From: Paenibacillaceae bacterium
Lineage (GTDB): Bacteria; Bacillota; Bacilli; Paenibacillales; Paenibacillaceae
Assembly: GCA_900766135.1 (NCBI GenBank)
Contig: CAAFUF010000049.1
Coordinates: 1-64,000 of the forward strand
Reading direction: 5' to 3'
DNA: 64,000 nt
Below are positions 36,041 through 44,223 of the stretch, in pieces (positions within the stretch are counted from its first letter, which is position 1; every line of letters starts with the position of its first letter). Below the pieces are notes generated by a model that saw only the letters and a list, made by a program, of their open reading frames with translations, was not told where the DNA came from and searched no databases. The position numbers were made by a program, and so were the translations under genes.

Positions 36041-37884
36041 TGGCAGAACAAGTCACGGAAAAAGTGAATCTTAACGAAGTTACTCATTCGGTCAGGGCTT
36101 CTCAAGCCGTACTTCAGTACGGCGTCGGGGCAATGGTTGATTTTCCGGATCAGACGCTTATGACCACCGCACCTGAATACTGGAGTGGAAAAGCTAAAAT
36201 TGATGATGAGCGGTTTGCTAAAGCTCTTGGTGTTGATTTTTTTGCCGTACCGACTGATATTTCGTACGCCAGATTCCCTGAATGGTATTTTTGCCCCAGA
36301 TGTCGTAAGTTTCAACCGATTTCAAAATGGCAGAGCGAATATAAACGGAAGGCAAACCAACGGTCTCTGCAAAACGATGCATATATGGTCAAACATATGA
36401 ATTGTCCAAATTGCTATCAGGATTTAGTCGTCGCACGTATTGTGACCGTTTGCGAACACGGTCACATCAACGATTTTCCATGGGTTGAATGGGTTCATAA
36501 GATCGCCAAAAAGCCTATTTGCTCCAACCCCAGACTCAGCTTCAAAACTGGGGCTTCAGGAACCGAGGGTTTAGAAGGCTTAAGTGTTTCCTGTGAAGAA
36601 TGCCATGCTTTTGCAACTCTCAAAGGAGCATTTGACAGTGGCAAGTTTGAAGATCTGGATAGGGATGCCGAAGTATCTCAGTTTCGTTGCCAGGGCGGGC
36701 ATCCGCATAAACACGAAAGAGAAAAGTGCATACTTTATCCGAAAACAGTCCAACGCGGTTCGTCATCCGTGTATTTTCCCGTTGTTTACAGTTCGCTAGT
36801 TATACCGCCGTATGCTGACAGAATCAATATCAAAATCGTTAATAGTCAAGCCTTTGAGAGAGCGGAAACTACTTTGTCGCAATTGCCCGATATGAAAGAT
36901 GTAATTATGCAATCGAAGTTTCCAGACTGGATTAAAGAAATTGCCATAGAAATCGGTGCAAACGAAGCAGATGTTGAAGTAATCCTGCGCAGAAAGTGGC
37001 TTGAGCAAGGTTCCAACGAAATCGATGCTATGAGCATCCAGTACCGCGCAGAAGAGTATGCTGCTTTAAGCGGTGAAATGGGCGCAAAAAGCTCATTAGG
37101 CGAATTTTCACGTGAAGCTATGCCGATTTCGGATTATAATTTGCCTTACATTAAATCTATTTCACTAATTGATAAGGTTCGTGTGGTGAACGCTCTGATA
37201 GGATTTTCACGGCTTAATCCAGTGATCCGCAAAGACGATCCGGGATTTATTCATGTGAAAGAACCGGAGACCAGGTGGTATCCCGCATATGAGGTTCGTG
37301 GTGAAGGGATATTTATTGAGTTTGAGCAATCCGAAATTGACCGGTGGGTTGAAAGAAATCCGAATATAACTAATAGAGTTGATCGAATTAACACTAATTA
37401 TGCGCAGTCATTTATCGGTCAATCTTATCCGCGTAAGATTACTCCCAAGTTTGTCATGCTACATACATTGTCGCACCTGCTCATAAGACAACTGAGCTTT
37501 GAGTGCGGATATAGCGTCGCTTCGTTGTGTGAGCGTATATACTGTGCCGAAACAAACGAGGGTAAGCAAATGGCTGGAATATTCATTTACACCGCAAGCG
37601 GAGACTCCGAGGGAACATTGGGCGGTCTCGTCAGACAAGGACTCCCAGATGCATTTCCGCGAGTCTTTAAAAAAGCTATTGCCAGTGCAAAAACATGTTC
37701 CAATGATCCTGTATGCATACTCAGTCATGGACAGGGACTTGAATCCCTAAACTTGGCGGCTTGTCATGCTTGCGTCTTGCTTCCCGAAACCTGTTGTGAA
37801 GAAAGAAACATATTCTTGGATCGGGGTTTGATTCTCGGAACCCTTAACGAGTGCGATTTAGGTTTTTATAAAGATTTTATATAG
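36040..37884 (+). CDS. drmB: DISARM protein DrmB (DUF1998)
   Basis: The 614-residue protein is the DUF1998-bearing partner of DrmA; the two form the conserved core of DISARM. Cysteine pairs suggest zinc ribbons at about residues 84 (FCPRCRKF) and 119 (NCPNC), followed by CEHGHINDFPWVEW. The DUF1998 region is seen at HTLSHLLIRQLSFECGYS (about 475 on) and the Cys-rich DPVCILS to ACHACVLLPETCCEERN near the C-terminus. Start and drmA stop overlap by one base (TAATG). DUF1998 also occurs in other helicase-linked systems, but order and size fit DrmB. Confidence 0.87.
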   Translation: MAEQVTEKVNLNEVTHSVRASQAVLQYGVGAMVDFPDQTLMTTAPEYWSGKAKIDDERFAKALGVDFFAVPTDISYARFPEWYFCPRCRKFQPISKWQSEYKRKANQRSLQNDAYMVKHMNCPNCYQDLVVARIVTVCEHGHINDFPWVEWVHKIAKKPICSNPRLSFKTGASGTEGLEGLSVSCEECHAFATLKGAFDSGKFEDLDRDAEVSQFRCQGGHPHKHEREKCILYPKTVQRGSSSVYFPVVYSSLVIPPYADRINIKIVNSQAFERAETTLSQLPDMKDVIMQSKFPDWIKEIAIEIGANEADVEVILRRKWLEQGSNEIDAMSIQYRAEEYAALSGEMGAKSSLGEFSREAMPISDYNLPYIKSISLIDKVRVVNALIGFSRLNPVIRKDDPGFIHVKEPETRWYPAYEVRGEGIFIEFEQSEIDRWVERNPNITNRVDRINTNYAQSFIGQSYPRKITPKFVMLHTLSHLLIRQLSFECGYSVASLCERIYCAETNEGKQMAGIFIYTASGDSEGTLGGLVRQGLPDAFPRVFKKAIASAKTCSNDPVCILSHGQGLESLNLAACHACVLLPETCCEERNIFLDRGLILGTLNECDLGFYKDFI

Positions 37885-38040
37885 TAGTTAGTAGAGCAAC
37901 TTTCATTTTTAAGTGTAACCTTCCGAATTTGGATAAGACTTTAAACTGCTCCAACACCGACATTATGGGACTGAGCAAGATCAGACGCTCAATGGGCCTT
38001 ATGGGTGACGCACTACCTATATGGATAATAGGAGGTCACT
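37885..38040. other. 156-bp gap inside the defence locus
   Basis: All other junctions in this locus overlap by one to four bases; this one is open. I see no gene and no convincing terminator. The strong site AGGAGGTCACT ATG for the next gene ends it. The gap may mark the edge of an exchanged module. Confidence 0.5.
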
Positions 38041-40941
38041 ATGACCACAGAAGAAATTCTTCGTGCCAATTTAACTGATGAGCAGTACGAGGCTGCTGTA
38101 GATGAGTCACGGCACATTTTATGTTTGGCGTGTGCTGGTTCGGGTAAATCTCGGACGCTGGCTTACAAAATCGCTTACTTGGTATCCAAAGGCGAAGCGC
38201 CCGAAGGTATTATAGCCTTCACCTTTACGGAAAAGGCTGCGGAATCTATTAAGCGGAGAGTTGCCGAAGCTCTGCGAAAATTTGGGTTTCCCGAAAACTA
38301 TATCGGAGCAATGTTCATTGGAACTCTGGATTCTTTCTGCCAAAAGCTACTCGGCGACATTAATGCCAAGTACCGGCAATACGATATCCTTGATAAGAAC
38401 GGACTAATACTTTTTTTGATGTCAAGGTTTCGTCAAATTGGGCTGCGTTACGGAGAAGGACGTTATTTTAAAGAGAATATTCTTCCTCTAGCAGACGCAT
38501 GGCAAACGATGAACAATGAGAATATTGATTTGGCTAGCATCGAGCAATACGATGAAACGCTATTCAATCGCTTGACTAAACTTGGTGAAATACTTGACCG
38601 CGATGGTTATATGGACTTTTCTTTCGCTATCCGATTGGGCGTACAAGAGTTAAAGAGGATAACGGATAAGGCAAACTCATGCATTGCGAAGTACAAGTAC
38701 TTACTAGTAGATGAATACCAAGATATTAACCCCATTCAAGAGGATTTCATCAGGACGCTGGCAAGCCACCTTGATATGCTTCTGGTGGTGGGTGATGACG
38801 ACCAGTCTATCTATGGATGGCGTGGTGCAAATGTGCAAAACATTTTGACTTTTGATAGACGCTATTCGGATGTTTCCGTTCATAGGCTTCTAGTCAATTT
38901 TCGAAGTACTGAGGCCATAGTCAGCGGAGGGAACAACTTCGTGCAACGCACGATAAGTCTTGTTCGCTTGAGTAAAGAAATCAAGTCGAATTCCGACGGC
39001 AATATTCAGGACTTGCGCAAGCTGTGGTTTGACGACCGATCAGAAGAAGCCGAATGGGTGGCTCAGCGCATCGAAAGCCTTATTGGGACAAAGTATGTAG
39101 AGGGAGTTAACCCGGACGGGACGGAAAGATACCGAGGTCTTACCTACGGTGATTTTGCCATATTATTGCGAAGCATACACAATAGCAATGGTGTTAATAG
39201 AGATAAGCAATTTGCCGATGCGCTGACAAGACGTGGGATACCTTTTAAGAGTTCTGGGGAAGGTGGCATCTTTGACCGCCCGTATGCCATCTGTGTTCAG
39301 CAGTCAATGGAATTATTAAGAGAAGCTGGTTTACCACGCGAGGAAGCGTTGAAATTCTTTGCTTCAAGCGTTCTTCCGGTATTTCCCGGCGCGAATGAGA
39401 ACAAGTTTATTACCATTCTGAATAAGTGGCATCAAAACGTTCATGCGTCGACTTCAGCTGCACGACGGAAAGTTTATCCTCAGGAGTTTTTGCACGACTT
39501 AATCGATGCCTTCAATTTGAGAGATTTTGAGGATGAAATTGGGCTTCGCGACCTCGGATTATTCAGCAAGATTATCCTTGACGTCGAAAAAACCTATACG
39601 AGCATCGACTCTTCTTTCAGGTATGCTGAGATGCTTAACTTTATAGATAACATCGCCAAAAACAGTTATGAATTGGAGTCAATCGATTATCTTATTAAGG
39701 AAAATGCTGTGGATATTTCTACAATACACAAGGTCAAAGGACTTGAGTACCCAGTTGTTTTTGTGGTTGACTTAATTGCGAGTAGGTTTCCGCACAAGAA
39801 AGCCACATATAACGGGAAACTGCCGCATGAATTAATGGTCAACGCTATAAACCGAGGAGCATACGGAACGCGGCTTGAGGACGAAGCACGCCTGTTCTAC
39901 ACAGCTATTACTCGCGCCGAGAGTATTCTTTACCTTACAGGGAGTACGCACCACCCGGACTTGAAGCGTGCCTGTAAGCGTTCTATATTCATAGCCGATT
40001 ACGTAAGTCCAAAGATGCGTGAGGACAAAGCATTTGATGATTTGGCGGAGAAAGTCGAGCCGCAACCGCGCTTTGACGAGAGCGAATTCCCGACGGATTT
40101 TTCGTCTGTTAAAAGTTATCTGACATGCCCTTACTCATATAAGCTTGCCACGATTTACGGATACAATGCGACGGTTCCAGAACTCTTTGGTTTTGGAAAA
40201 ACAAGCCACACCATACTGGAGCGTTTGCATCAGCAGTTTAAGGACAGGGCTCCATCTGCGGAGGAAGTGGCTGAGATTATCGAGTCCACTTTTATGCTAA
40301 AACATGTCTTCCCGAGTAACGACCCGATTAACCGCCCTGGTTCATATGAACGTGCGAAATCGCTTGTGCAGAGAATCCTGACAGAATATTCCCAAAAGTA
40401 TGCTGCTGACTTTGGTCGTTTGCGTCAAGACGAGGCCCGTTTCGAAATTTCAGTTAAGGATGCTTTGATAACTGGCGCAATCGACTTGCTTCTGCTCGAA
40501 GACTCGCAACGGGGAATCACCACAGCGGACGTTATCGATTTCAAGTCAATGGAAACGCCAGAGGATGTCGCCGCTTATGACTGGCGGGATATGTCGATTC
40601 AGGTTCAGTTGTATTCGCAAGCAGCCAAAGAGGTCATTGGCGAGAATGTGGAGACAGGCTATATCCACACGCTTAAGGACAACCGCAGAACGGCGATACC
40701 GGTTGATAAGCAATCGGTAGACAACGCCATCGGTGTTATCGAGTGGGCTGTTAGAGGTATTCTCGACGGCGATTTCCCCATGCGTGCTTGCCCAAAAAAT
40801 TGCAGGACCTGCGATTTCAAGGCCATGTGCGCACAAAAAAGACAACCTTTCAAAAACGAAACCTTGCCACCTCAAATCAACACACCTGCAGGATTAAAAA
40901 CGTTAGCCGCTATTGAAGACGACGGAGGCGGCAACGAATGA
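38041..40941 (+). CDS. UvrD-family helicase fused to a PD-(D/E)XK nuclease with Fe-S cysteines
   Basis: The 966-residue protein joins a UvrD/AddA-like superfamily 1A helicase to a RecB-family nuclease. Helicase motifs are Walker A CAGSGKS (31-37), FTFTEKAAESIKRR, the DEYQD box (about 224), GDDDQSIYGWRG, TIHKVKGLEYP (about 561) and FYTAITRAES (about 618). The nuclease is seen at GAIDLLLLED and VIDFKSME (about 812-838). Cys694 with Cys921, Cys924 and Cys930 gives the C-x(n)-CX2CX5C pattern of Fe-S AddB/Cas4-type nucleases. It sits between drmB and the methyltransferase, where class 2 DISARM has the phospholipase-D protein DrmC, and overlaps the methyltransferase gene by four bases. It probably unwinds and cuts DNA ends. 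Confidence 0.92.
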   Translation: MTTEEILRANLTDEQYEAAVDESRHILCLACAGSGKSRTLAYKIAYLVSKGEAPEGIIAFTFTEKAAESIKRRVAEALRKFGFPENYIGAMFIGTLDSFCQKLLGDINAKYRQYDILDKNGLILFLMSRFRQIGLRYGEGRYFKENILPLADAWQTMNNENIDLASIEQYDETLFNRLTKLGEILDRDGYMDFSFAIRLGVQELKRITDKANSCIAKYKYLLVDEYQDINPIQEDFIRTLASHLDMLLVVGDDDQSIYGWRGANVQNILTFDRRYSDVSVHRLLVNFRSTEAIVSGGNNFVQRTISLVRLSKEIKSNSDGNIQDLRKLWFDDRSEEAEWVAQRIESLIGTKYVEGVNPDGTERYRGLTYGDFAILLRSIHNSNGVNRDKQFADALTRRGIPFKSSGEGGIFDRPYAICVQQSMELLREAGLPREEALKFFASSVLPVFPGANENKFITILNKWHQNVHASTSAARRKVYPQEFLHDLIDAFNLRDFEDEIGLRDLGLFSKIILDVEKTYTSIDSSFRYAEMLNFIDNIAKNSYELESIDYLIKENAVDISTIHKVKGLEYPVVFVVDLIASRFPHKKATYNGKLPHELMVNAINRGAYGTRLEDEARLFYTAITRAESILYLTGSTHHPDLKRACKRSIFIADYVSPKMREDKAFDDLAEKVEPQPRFDESEFPTDFSSVKSYLTCPYSYKLATIYGYNATVPELFGFGKTSHTILERLHQQFKDRAPSAEEVAEIIESTFMLKHVFPSNDPINRPGSYERAKSLVQRILTEYSQKYAADFGRLRQDEARFEISVKDALITGAIDLLLLEDSQRGITTADVIDFKSMETPEDVAAYDWRDMSIQVQLYSQAAKEVIGENVETGYIHTLKDNRRTAIPVDKQSVDNAIGVIEWAVRGILDGDFPMRACPKNCRTCDFKAMCAQKRQPFKNETLPPQINTPAGLKTLAAIEDDGGGNE

Positions 40942-42119
40942 GATTTAAATTTGAAGCAATTGACATATTCTCAGGGTGTGGCGGGGTTTCGTGTGGTCTG
41001 ACCTTGGCGGGGTTCAAGGTAAAAGCTGCCGTGGAGATTGAAGATAGTGCTGTCGACACGTATCTTAGCTATCCCCCGCTCTCAAAAGTAAACGTCTTGC
41101 GCGGTGTTCCGAACGGCAACATCTGCAATCTGAGTGGCGAAGTTATTCTGGAGGCAGCCGGGATCAAGAAGGACGATATATACCTGTTCGCTGGTTGCCC
41201 ACCCTGCCAGAATTTTTCGAGGCAGAATCCCGAAAACAAAAATAAGCCTCTTGCAGAGCGTAAGAAGCTGTTGTTCGAGTTTTTGCGGGTCATCGAGGAG
41301 ATACTGCCGCCGTTTATCCTCATGGAGAACGTGCCGGGTATTAAGACCGAGTACAACAAGGTCATCCTCGACGAATTTCTTGAGCGCTTGAAAGAGCAGT
41401 ATATGGTCGTGGAAGGCATCCTCAACTCCGCTGACTACGGCGTTCCGCAGATACGCAAGCGGTTCGTGCTGCACGCCGTTCGAAAGGACATCTACGATGA
41501 GTTGACGGCGGACAGCTATTCATTCCATCTGCCGAGACCGACGCATGACAAAGCCGCCAAGAACGGACTCAAGCCTTGGAAAACGGTAAGGGAAGCCATC
41601 GGTGATTTGCCAGCAATCAAAGCTGGTGAGGCATACCCCGACGACGGAAGAATACACAATCATAAGTGTGAGAATTTATCACCAAAAAATATCCTGCGTA
41701 TACAGATTATCCGTCAAAACGGAGGGTCTCGGACGGGCTTGCCAGATGATTTAGTTTTGGAGTGCCACAAAAAGAAAGATGAGAATGGAAATGTGTTCTC
41801 AGGGCATAAGGATGTTTATGGGATCATGGATGCAGACAAACCCTCACCGACCATGACGGGAGGATGCCTCCGCTATTCAAAGGGACGATACGGACATTAC
41901 GAACAGGATAGAGGTATCTCCGTTCGGGAGGCGGCCCGGCTACAAACATTTCCAGACGATTTTATATTTAGCGACTCGCTTACGGCTGCGGCTTTACAAA
42001 TCGGCAATGCAGTACCAATTGATCTTGTTAAGGCAAGCGGAGCTGTTATTAAACAGGCGATGTATGCTATAAAGGCGAAGAGAAGCAAGGAGAGAAAACT
42101 GGCGGAATCTCATACTTAG
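40938..42119 (+). CDS. drmMII: DNA cytosine-5 methyltransferase, DISARM class 2 modification enzyme
   Basis: The 393-residue protein has the full motif set of 5-methylcytosine methyltransferases: SAM-binding FSGCGGVSCGL (motif I), GCPPCQNFS with catalytic Cys90 (motif IV), ENVPG (motif VI), QIRKRFVL (motif VIII), and the C-terminal REAARLQTFPDDF and QIGNAVP (motifs IX-X). The target-recognition region between VIII and IX is short (about 190-300), so a short target is likely. In DISARM class 2 such an enzyme marks host DNA as self. The start overlaps the helicase-nuclease stop by four bases. Deletion of this gene in an active system would be expected to be harmful, which is known for DISARM in general. 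Confidence 0.9.
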   Translation: MRFKFEAIDIFSGCGGVSCGLTLAGFKVKAAVEIEDSAVDTYLSYPPLSKVNVLRGVPNGNICNLSGEVILEAAGIKKDDIYLFAGCPPCQNFSRQNPENKNKPLAERKKLLFEFLRVIEEILPPFILMENVPGIKTEYNKVILDEFLERLKEQYMVVEGILNSADYGVPQIRKRFVLHAVRKDIYDELTADSYSFHLPRPTHDKAAKNGLKPWKTVREAIGDLPAIKAGEAYPDDGRIHNHKCENLSPKNILRIQIIRQNGGSRTGLPDDLVLECHKKKDENGNVFSGHKDVYGIMDADKPSPTMTGGCLRYSKGRYGHYEQDRGISVREAARLQTFPDDFIFSDSLTAAALQIGNAVPIDLVKASGAVIKQAMYAIKAKRSKERKLAESHT

Positions 42120-42256
42120 AGATGAAGTATATCTTCGGCAATCGTATATCAGGCAGATCATGGTTTAACTATCAGCGAGCTTTGGAAAAGGAGCCGTTAA
42201 TCGACATTCTCAAGTACTTAATGCGACGATGAATTGTGGAGTTGTTAAGCCACGAT

Positions 42257-42266
42257 TCGCCTCCAT
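42257..42266 (+). repeat. possible relic of a tmRNA 3' end after the methyltransferase gene
   Basis: TCGCCTCCAT is identical to the last bases of ssrA and the following base pair of its 3' flank (29347-29356). It is followed shortly by a terminator-like hairpin, as ssrA is. Ten bases alone could be chance. It would fit a right end of a DISARM-only element. Confidence 0.35.
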
Positions 42267-42281
42267 AAGTTAGTTTTTTTA

Positions 42282-42312
42282 AAGAGACACCTGTTTTGGG
42301 TGTCTGTTTTGT
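42282..42312 (+). terminator. terminator downstream of the methyltransferase gene
   Basis: AGACACC and GGGTGTCT pair around a TGTTTT loop and are followed by a T-rich run. It likely ends the defence operon. Confidence 0.8.
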
Positions 42313-42326
42313 TCTTATATTAATAT

Positions 42327-43150
42327 TTGGTTTCGATCACGCTGGTCCTGCAGATGGCTCCGGGGTATCGGGAGGTCTATGGGATTTATCTCTTGCTGAT
42401 GAAGGGGCTCTCGATTCAAGGGGATCTGTTCCGGTTATCGATGAAGGATTTGGCGCAGTTGTATGAGTACTGGTGTTTCCTGAAAATCCACGATTTGATG
42501 CGGCGGAAATATGAGCTGGTGAGCCAGGATTTGATTAAGGTGAATCGGACGGGGCTTTTTGTGACGCTCGATCGCGGGCGGAAGGCGAAGATGGTGTTTC
42601 GGAATCCGCGAAATGGCGAGGTGTTTACCCTCTACTACAATTCCCTGCCTCAGGGAGACGGCCACTCTACGCTGGCGCAGAGACCGGATAACGTGCTGAC
42701 CTTGAAAAAGAATGACGCCGCGATTGAGTATAAGTATATTTTTGATGCGAAATACCGCTTGAACCCAGCTTATGAGGGGACGCCTTACTGGAAGAAGTAC
42801 AAGCAGCCGGGGCCTGAGGAGGACGACATCAACACGATGCACCAAACAGCACATACGCCCCAAACATACTCCGCTCATACTCACCGTTCCGTTGATCCTG
42901 GTACACAATTGCATCCCGGTATCGGGACAAGCCGATTGCACTTGGAGGGCAAGGGATCTACACCTGCCTCTACACGAGCAAATACATGTTTGATCGGGCT
43001 AGTGAAATTGCCGAGTTGAAGTTGGAGAATGAAGAAGACTTGCGGGAATGGCGCGAAGCTCGCAGACTGGGTAAGGTGAAGGTGCAACTGGATCATACCG
43101 ATGTGGACTTGGCCGAGAAAGTGGTGGGGATTCGGGTGGAGGAGTCGTAG
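42327..43150 (+). pseudogene. broken DUF2357/McrC-like nuclease gene and trailing fragment
   Basis: The frame from 42327 gives LQMAPGYREVYGIYLLLMKG through KYIFDAKYRLNPAY to PGPEEDDINTMH, matching the C-terminal nuclease part of DUF2357-type restriction proteins as I know them. FDAKYR looks like the D-x-K core of a PD-(D/E)XK site. The N-terminal half is missing, and the protein-like sequence breaks off after DINTMH (about 42840). Another frame then reads FDRASEIAELKLENEEDL to the stop at 43150 (ending KVVGIRVEES). A close relative of this last piece recurs at 48.9 kb. I interpret the whole as remnants of one or two degraded defence genes. Confidence 0.65.
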
Positions 43151-43171
43151 GGGTATGGCTCACCATTATGA

Positions 43172-43198
43172 ACACCATCCGCAAGAGGATGGTGTTTT
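43172..43198. terminator. bidirectional terminator between the pseudogene and the toxin gene
   Basis: ACACCATCC and GGATGGTGT form a perfect 9-bp stem followed by TTTTGC. It separates two convergent units. Confidence 0.75.
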
Positions 43199-43203
43199 GC
43201 ACT

Positions 43204-43611
43204 TTATGAATTGGGAACCGTGATGCAGTGAGCCTCAATAATCGAAATCATCTCTTGAAAATGAAAGCGATGATTAACCATATCTACAGTAAAATCCTCG
43301 GCTTTCTTTGTGTCCATCTTGAAGAGCAGGTCATTATAGCGCAGGAATACAACCAGTGCTGTAAAAGCAGTCCGTTTGTTTGCGTTGTGAAAAGGATGGT
43401 TTTGGCCGAGGGATTCGAACATAGCTGCGGCTTTTTCGAAAATAGTAGGATAAGCATCTTCGCCAAAGGCAGAAGATTGAGGTCGATGGACAGCCGATTC
43501 GAGCAATCCAGGTTCTTTAACTCCAATGTGTTCCCCCGGGCTATATCGTTGAATCATGGCAACATTGATTGCTATTACTTCTTGGACGGATAAATAACGG
43601 ATGGATGTCAT
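43204..43611 (-). CDS. Doc/Fic-family toxin
   Basis: The 135-residue protein is a death-on-curing (Doc) toxin of the Fic fold. The catalytic motif reads HPFHNANKRTAF, matching the Doc form HxFx(N/D)xNKR. Doc kinases phosphorylate elongation factor Tu; Fic proteins AMPylate targets. The start overlaps the antitoxin stop by four bases (ATGA), so it is translated after its antitoxin. It is intact and lies in the middle of the island, where it may stabilise the element. Confidence 0.9.
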   Translation of the reverse strand: MTSIRYLSVQEVIAINVAMIQRYSPGEHIGVKEPGLLESAVHRPQSSAFGEDAYPTIFEKAAAMFESLGQNHPFHNANKRTAFTALVVFLRYNDLLFKMDTKKAEDFTVDMVNHRFHFQEMISIIEAHCITVPNS

Positions 43612-43871
43612 CTGTCTTTAAGTCCTCGAAGCGTTTGATCGTATTCTTCAATGACATCCGTCAATGTATCCATGAAGTCCGCACTTATTCCTTCAGGCAA
43701 GGAGACTTTTGTTGACTTCTTAATAATAATTTCTCCTGTGGCTGGACTAACCTCAATGGTGACGGTGTCACCTTGATCCAGTCCAATTTGCTTCAAGGCA
43801 TCCGTCATGGTTATACCGAGGCTATTGCCAAATTTGGTCACTTTCCGTTCCATCTCAATACTCCTGTTCAT
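43608..43871 (-). CDS. AbrB/MazE-type antitoxin
   Basis: The 87-residue protein has a SpoVT-AbrB swapped-hairpin DNA-binding domain (ERKVTKFGNSLGITMTDALK to about residue 50) followed by an acidic tail (about 58-87) that would cover the toxin. AAGGAGG precedes the ATG at 43871; an in-frame ATG at 43853 is a possible second start. It should repress the pair's promoter upstream. The AbrB-Doc combination is a known antitoxin-toxin arrangement. Confidence 0.88.
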   Translation of the reverse strand: MNRSIEMERKVTKFGNSLGITMTDALKQIGLDQGDTVTIEVSPATGEIIIKKSTKVSLPEGISADFMDTLTDVIEEYDQTLRGLKDR

Positions 43872-43930
43872 TAGGTTTCCTCCTTATCATCATATTCAAT
43901 TGTTATAACAATTATACAGTTATAAAATCG

Positions 43931-44142
43931 AGAAGACAATCAGGCTGACCTGGAATTTAGCCGATTACGGGGCGTCCCAGTAACGCATACGATGCTTAGG
44001 TTAGGTGACATCAAAACCGTGACTACACCTGTAGAAGCTTGTGTTGTCTTCATTCATGCGGATGATAGAAGACCCTATGCGAAACGGTCAGCTCAAGCCG
44101 CGGCGGAAAGCTTGTCAACTCAGGTTGATAAGCTTTCTTTTT
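43931..44142 (+). pseudogene. divergent tmRNA fragment with a terminator-like hairpin
   Basis: AGAAGACAATCAGGCTGACC (43931-43950) differs by one base from ssrA at 29222-29241. About 50 bases later, AGGTGACATCAAAACCGTGACTACACC to GTAGAAGCTTGTGT aligns with ssrA 29271-29313, with roughly three-quarters identity. The part corresponding to the T-arm and acceptor end is not recognisable; instead a 14-bp hairpin (GAAAGCTTGTCAAC against GTTGATAAGCTTTC, 44106-44138) and a T run follow. The divergence suggests a foreign tmRNA carried in with an earlier insertion rather than a duplication of the resident gene. Confidence 0.7.
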
Positions 44143-44155
44143 ATTTCTATACTAT

Positions 44156-44170
44156 TGATAATCGTTATCA
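44156..44170 (+). promoter_or_regulatory. Fur box upstream of the AraC-type gene
   Basis: TGATAATCGTTATCA differs by one base from the 7-1-7 Fur consensus TGATAATNATTATCA. It lies about 54 bp before the AraC-type start. Iron repression of the cluster is expected. Confidence 0.75.
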
Positions 44171-44223
44171 CTCGTGGGAGATCGATAGATTTTCGAGATT
44201 GGTCGAAGGGGCTGCGTATTAAT

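Noticed and set aside
29730..42119. BREX, Zorya or McrBC instead of DISARM
   Set aside because: No PglZ, BrxC-type ATPase, ZorAB motor or McrB GTPase was seen; helicase plus DUF1998 plus C5 methyltransferase fits DISARM.
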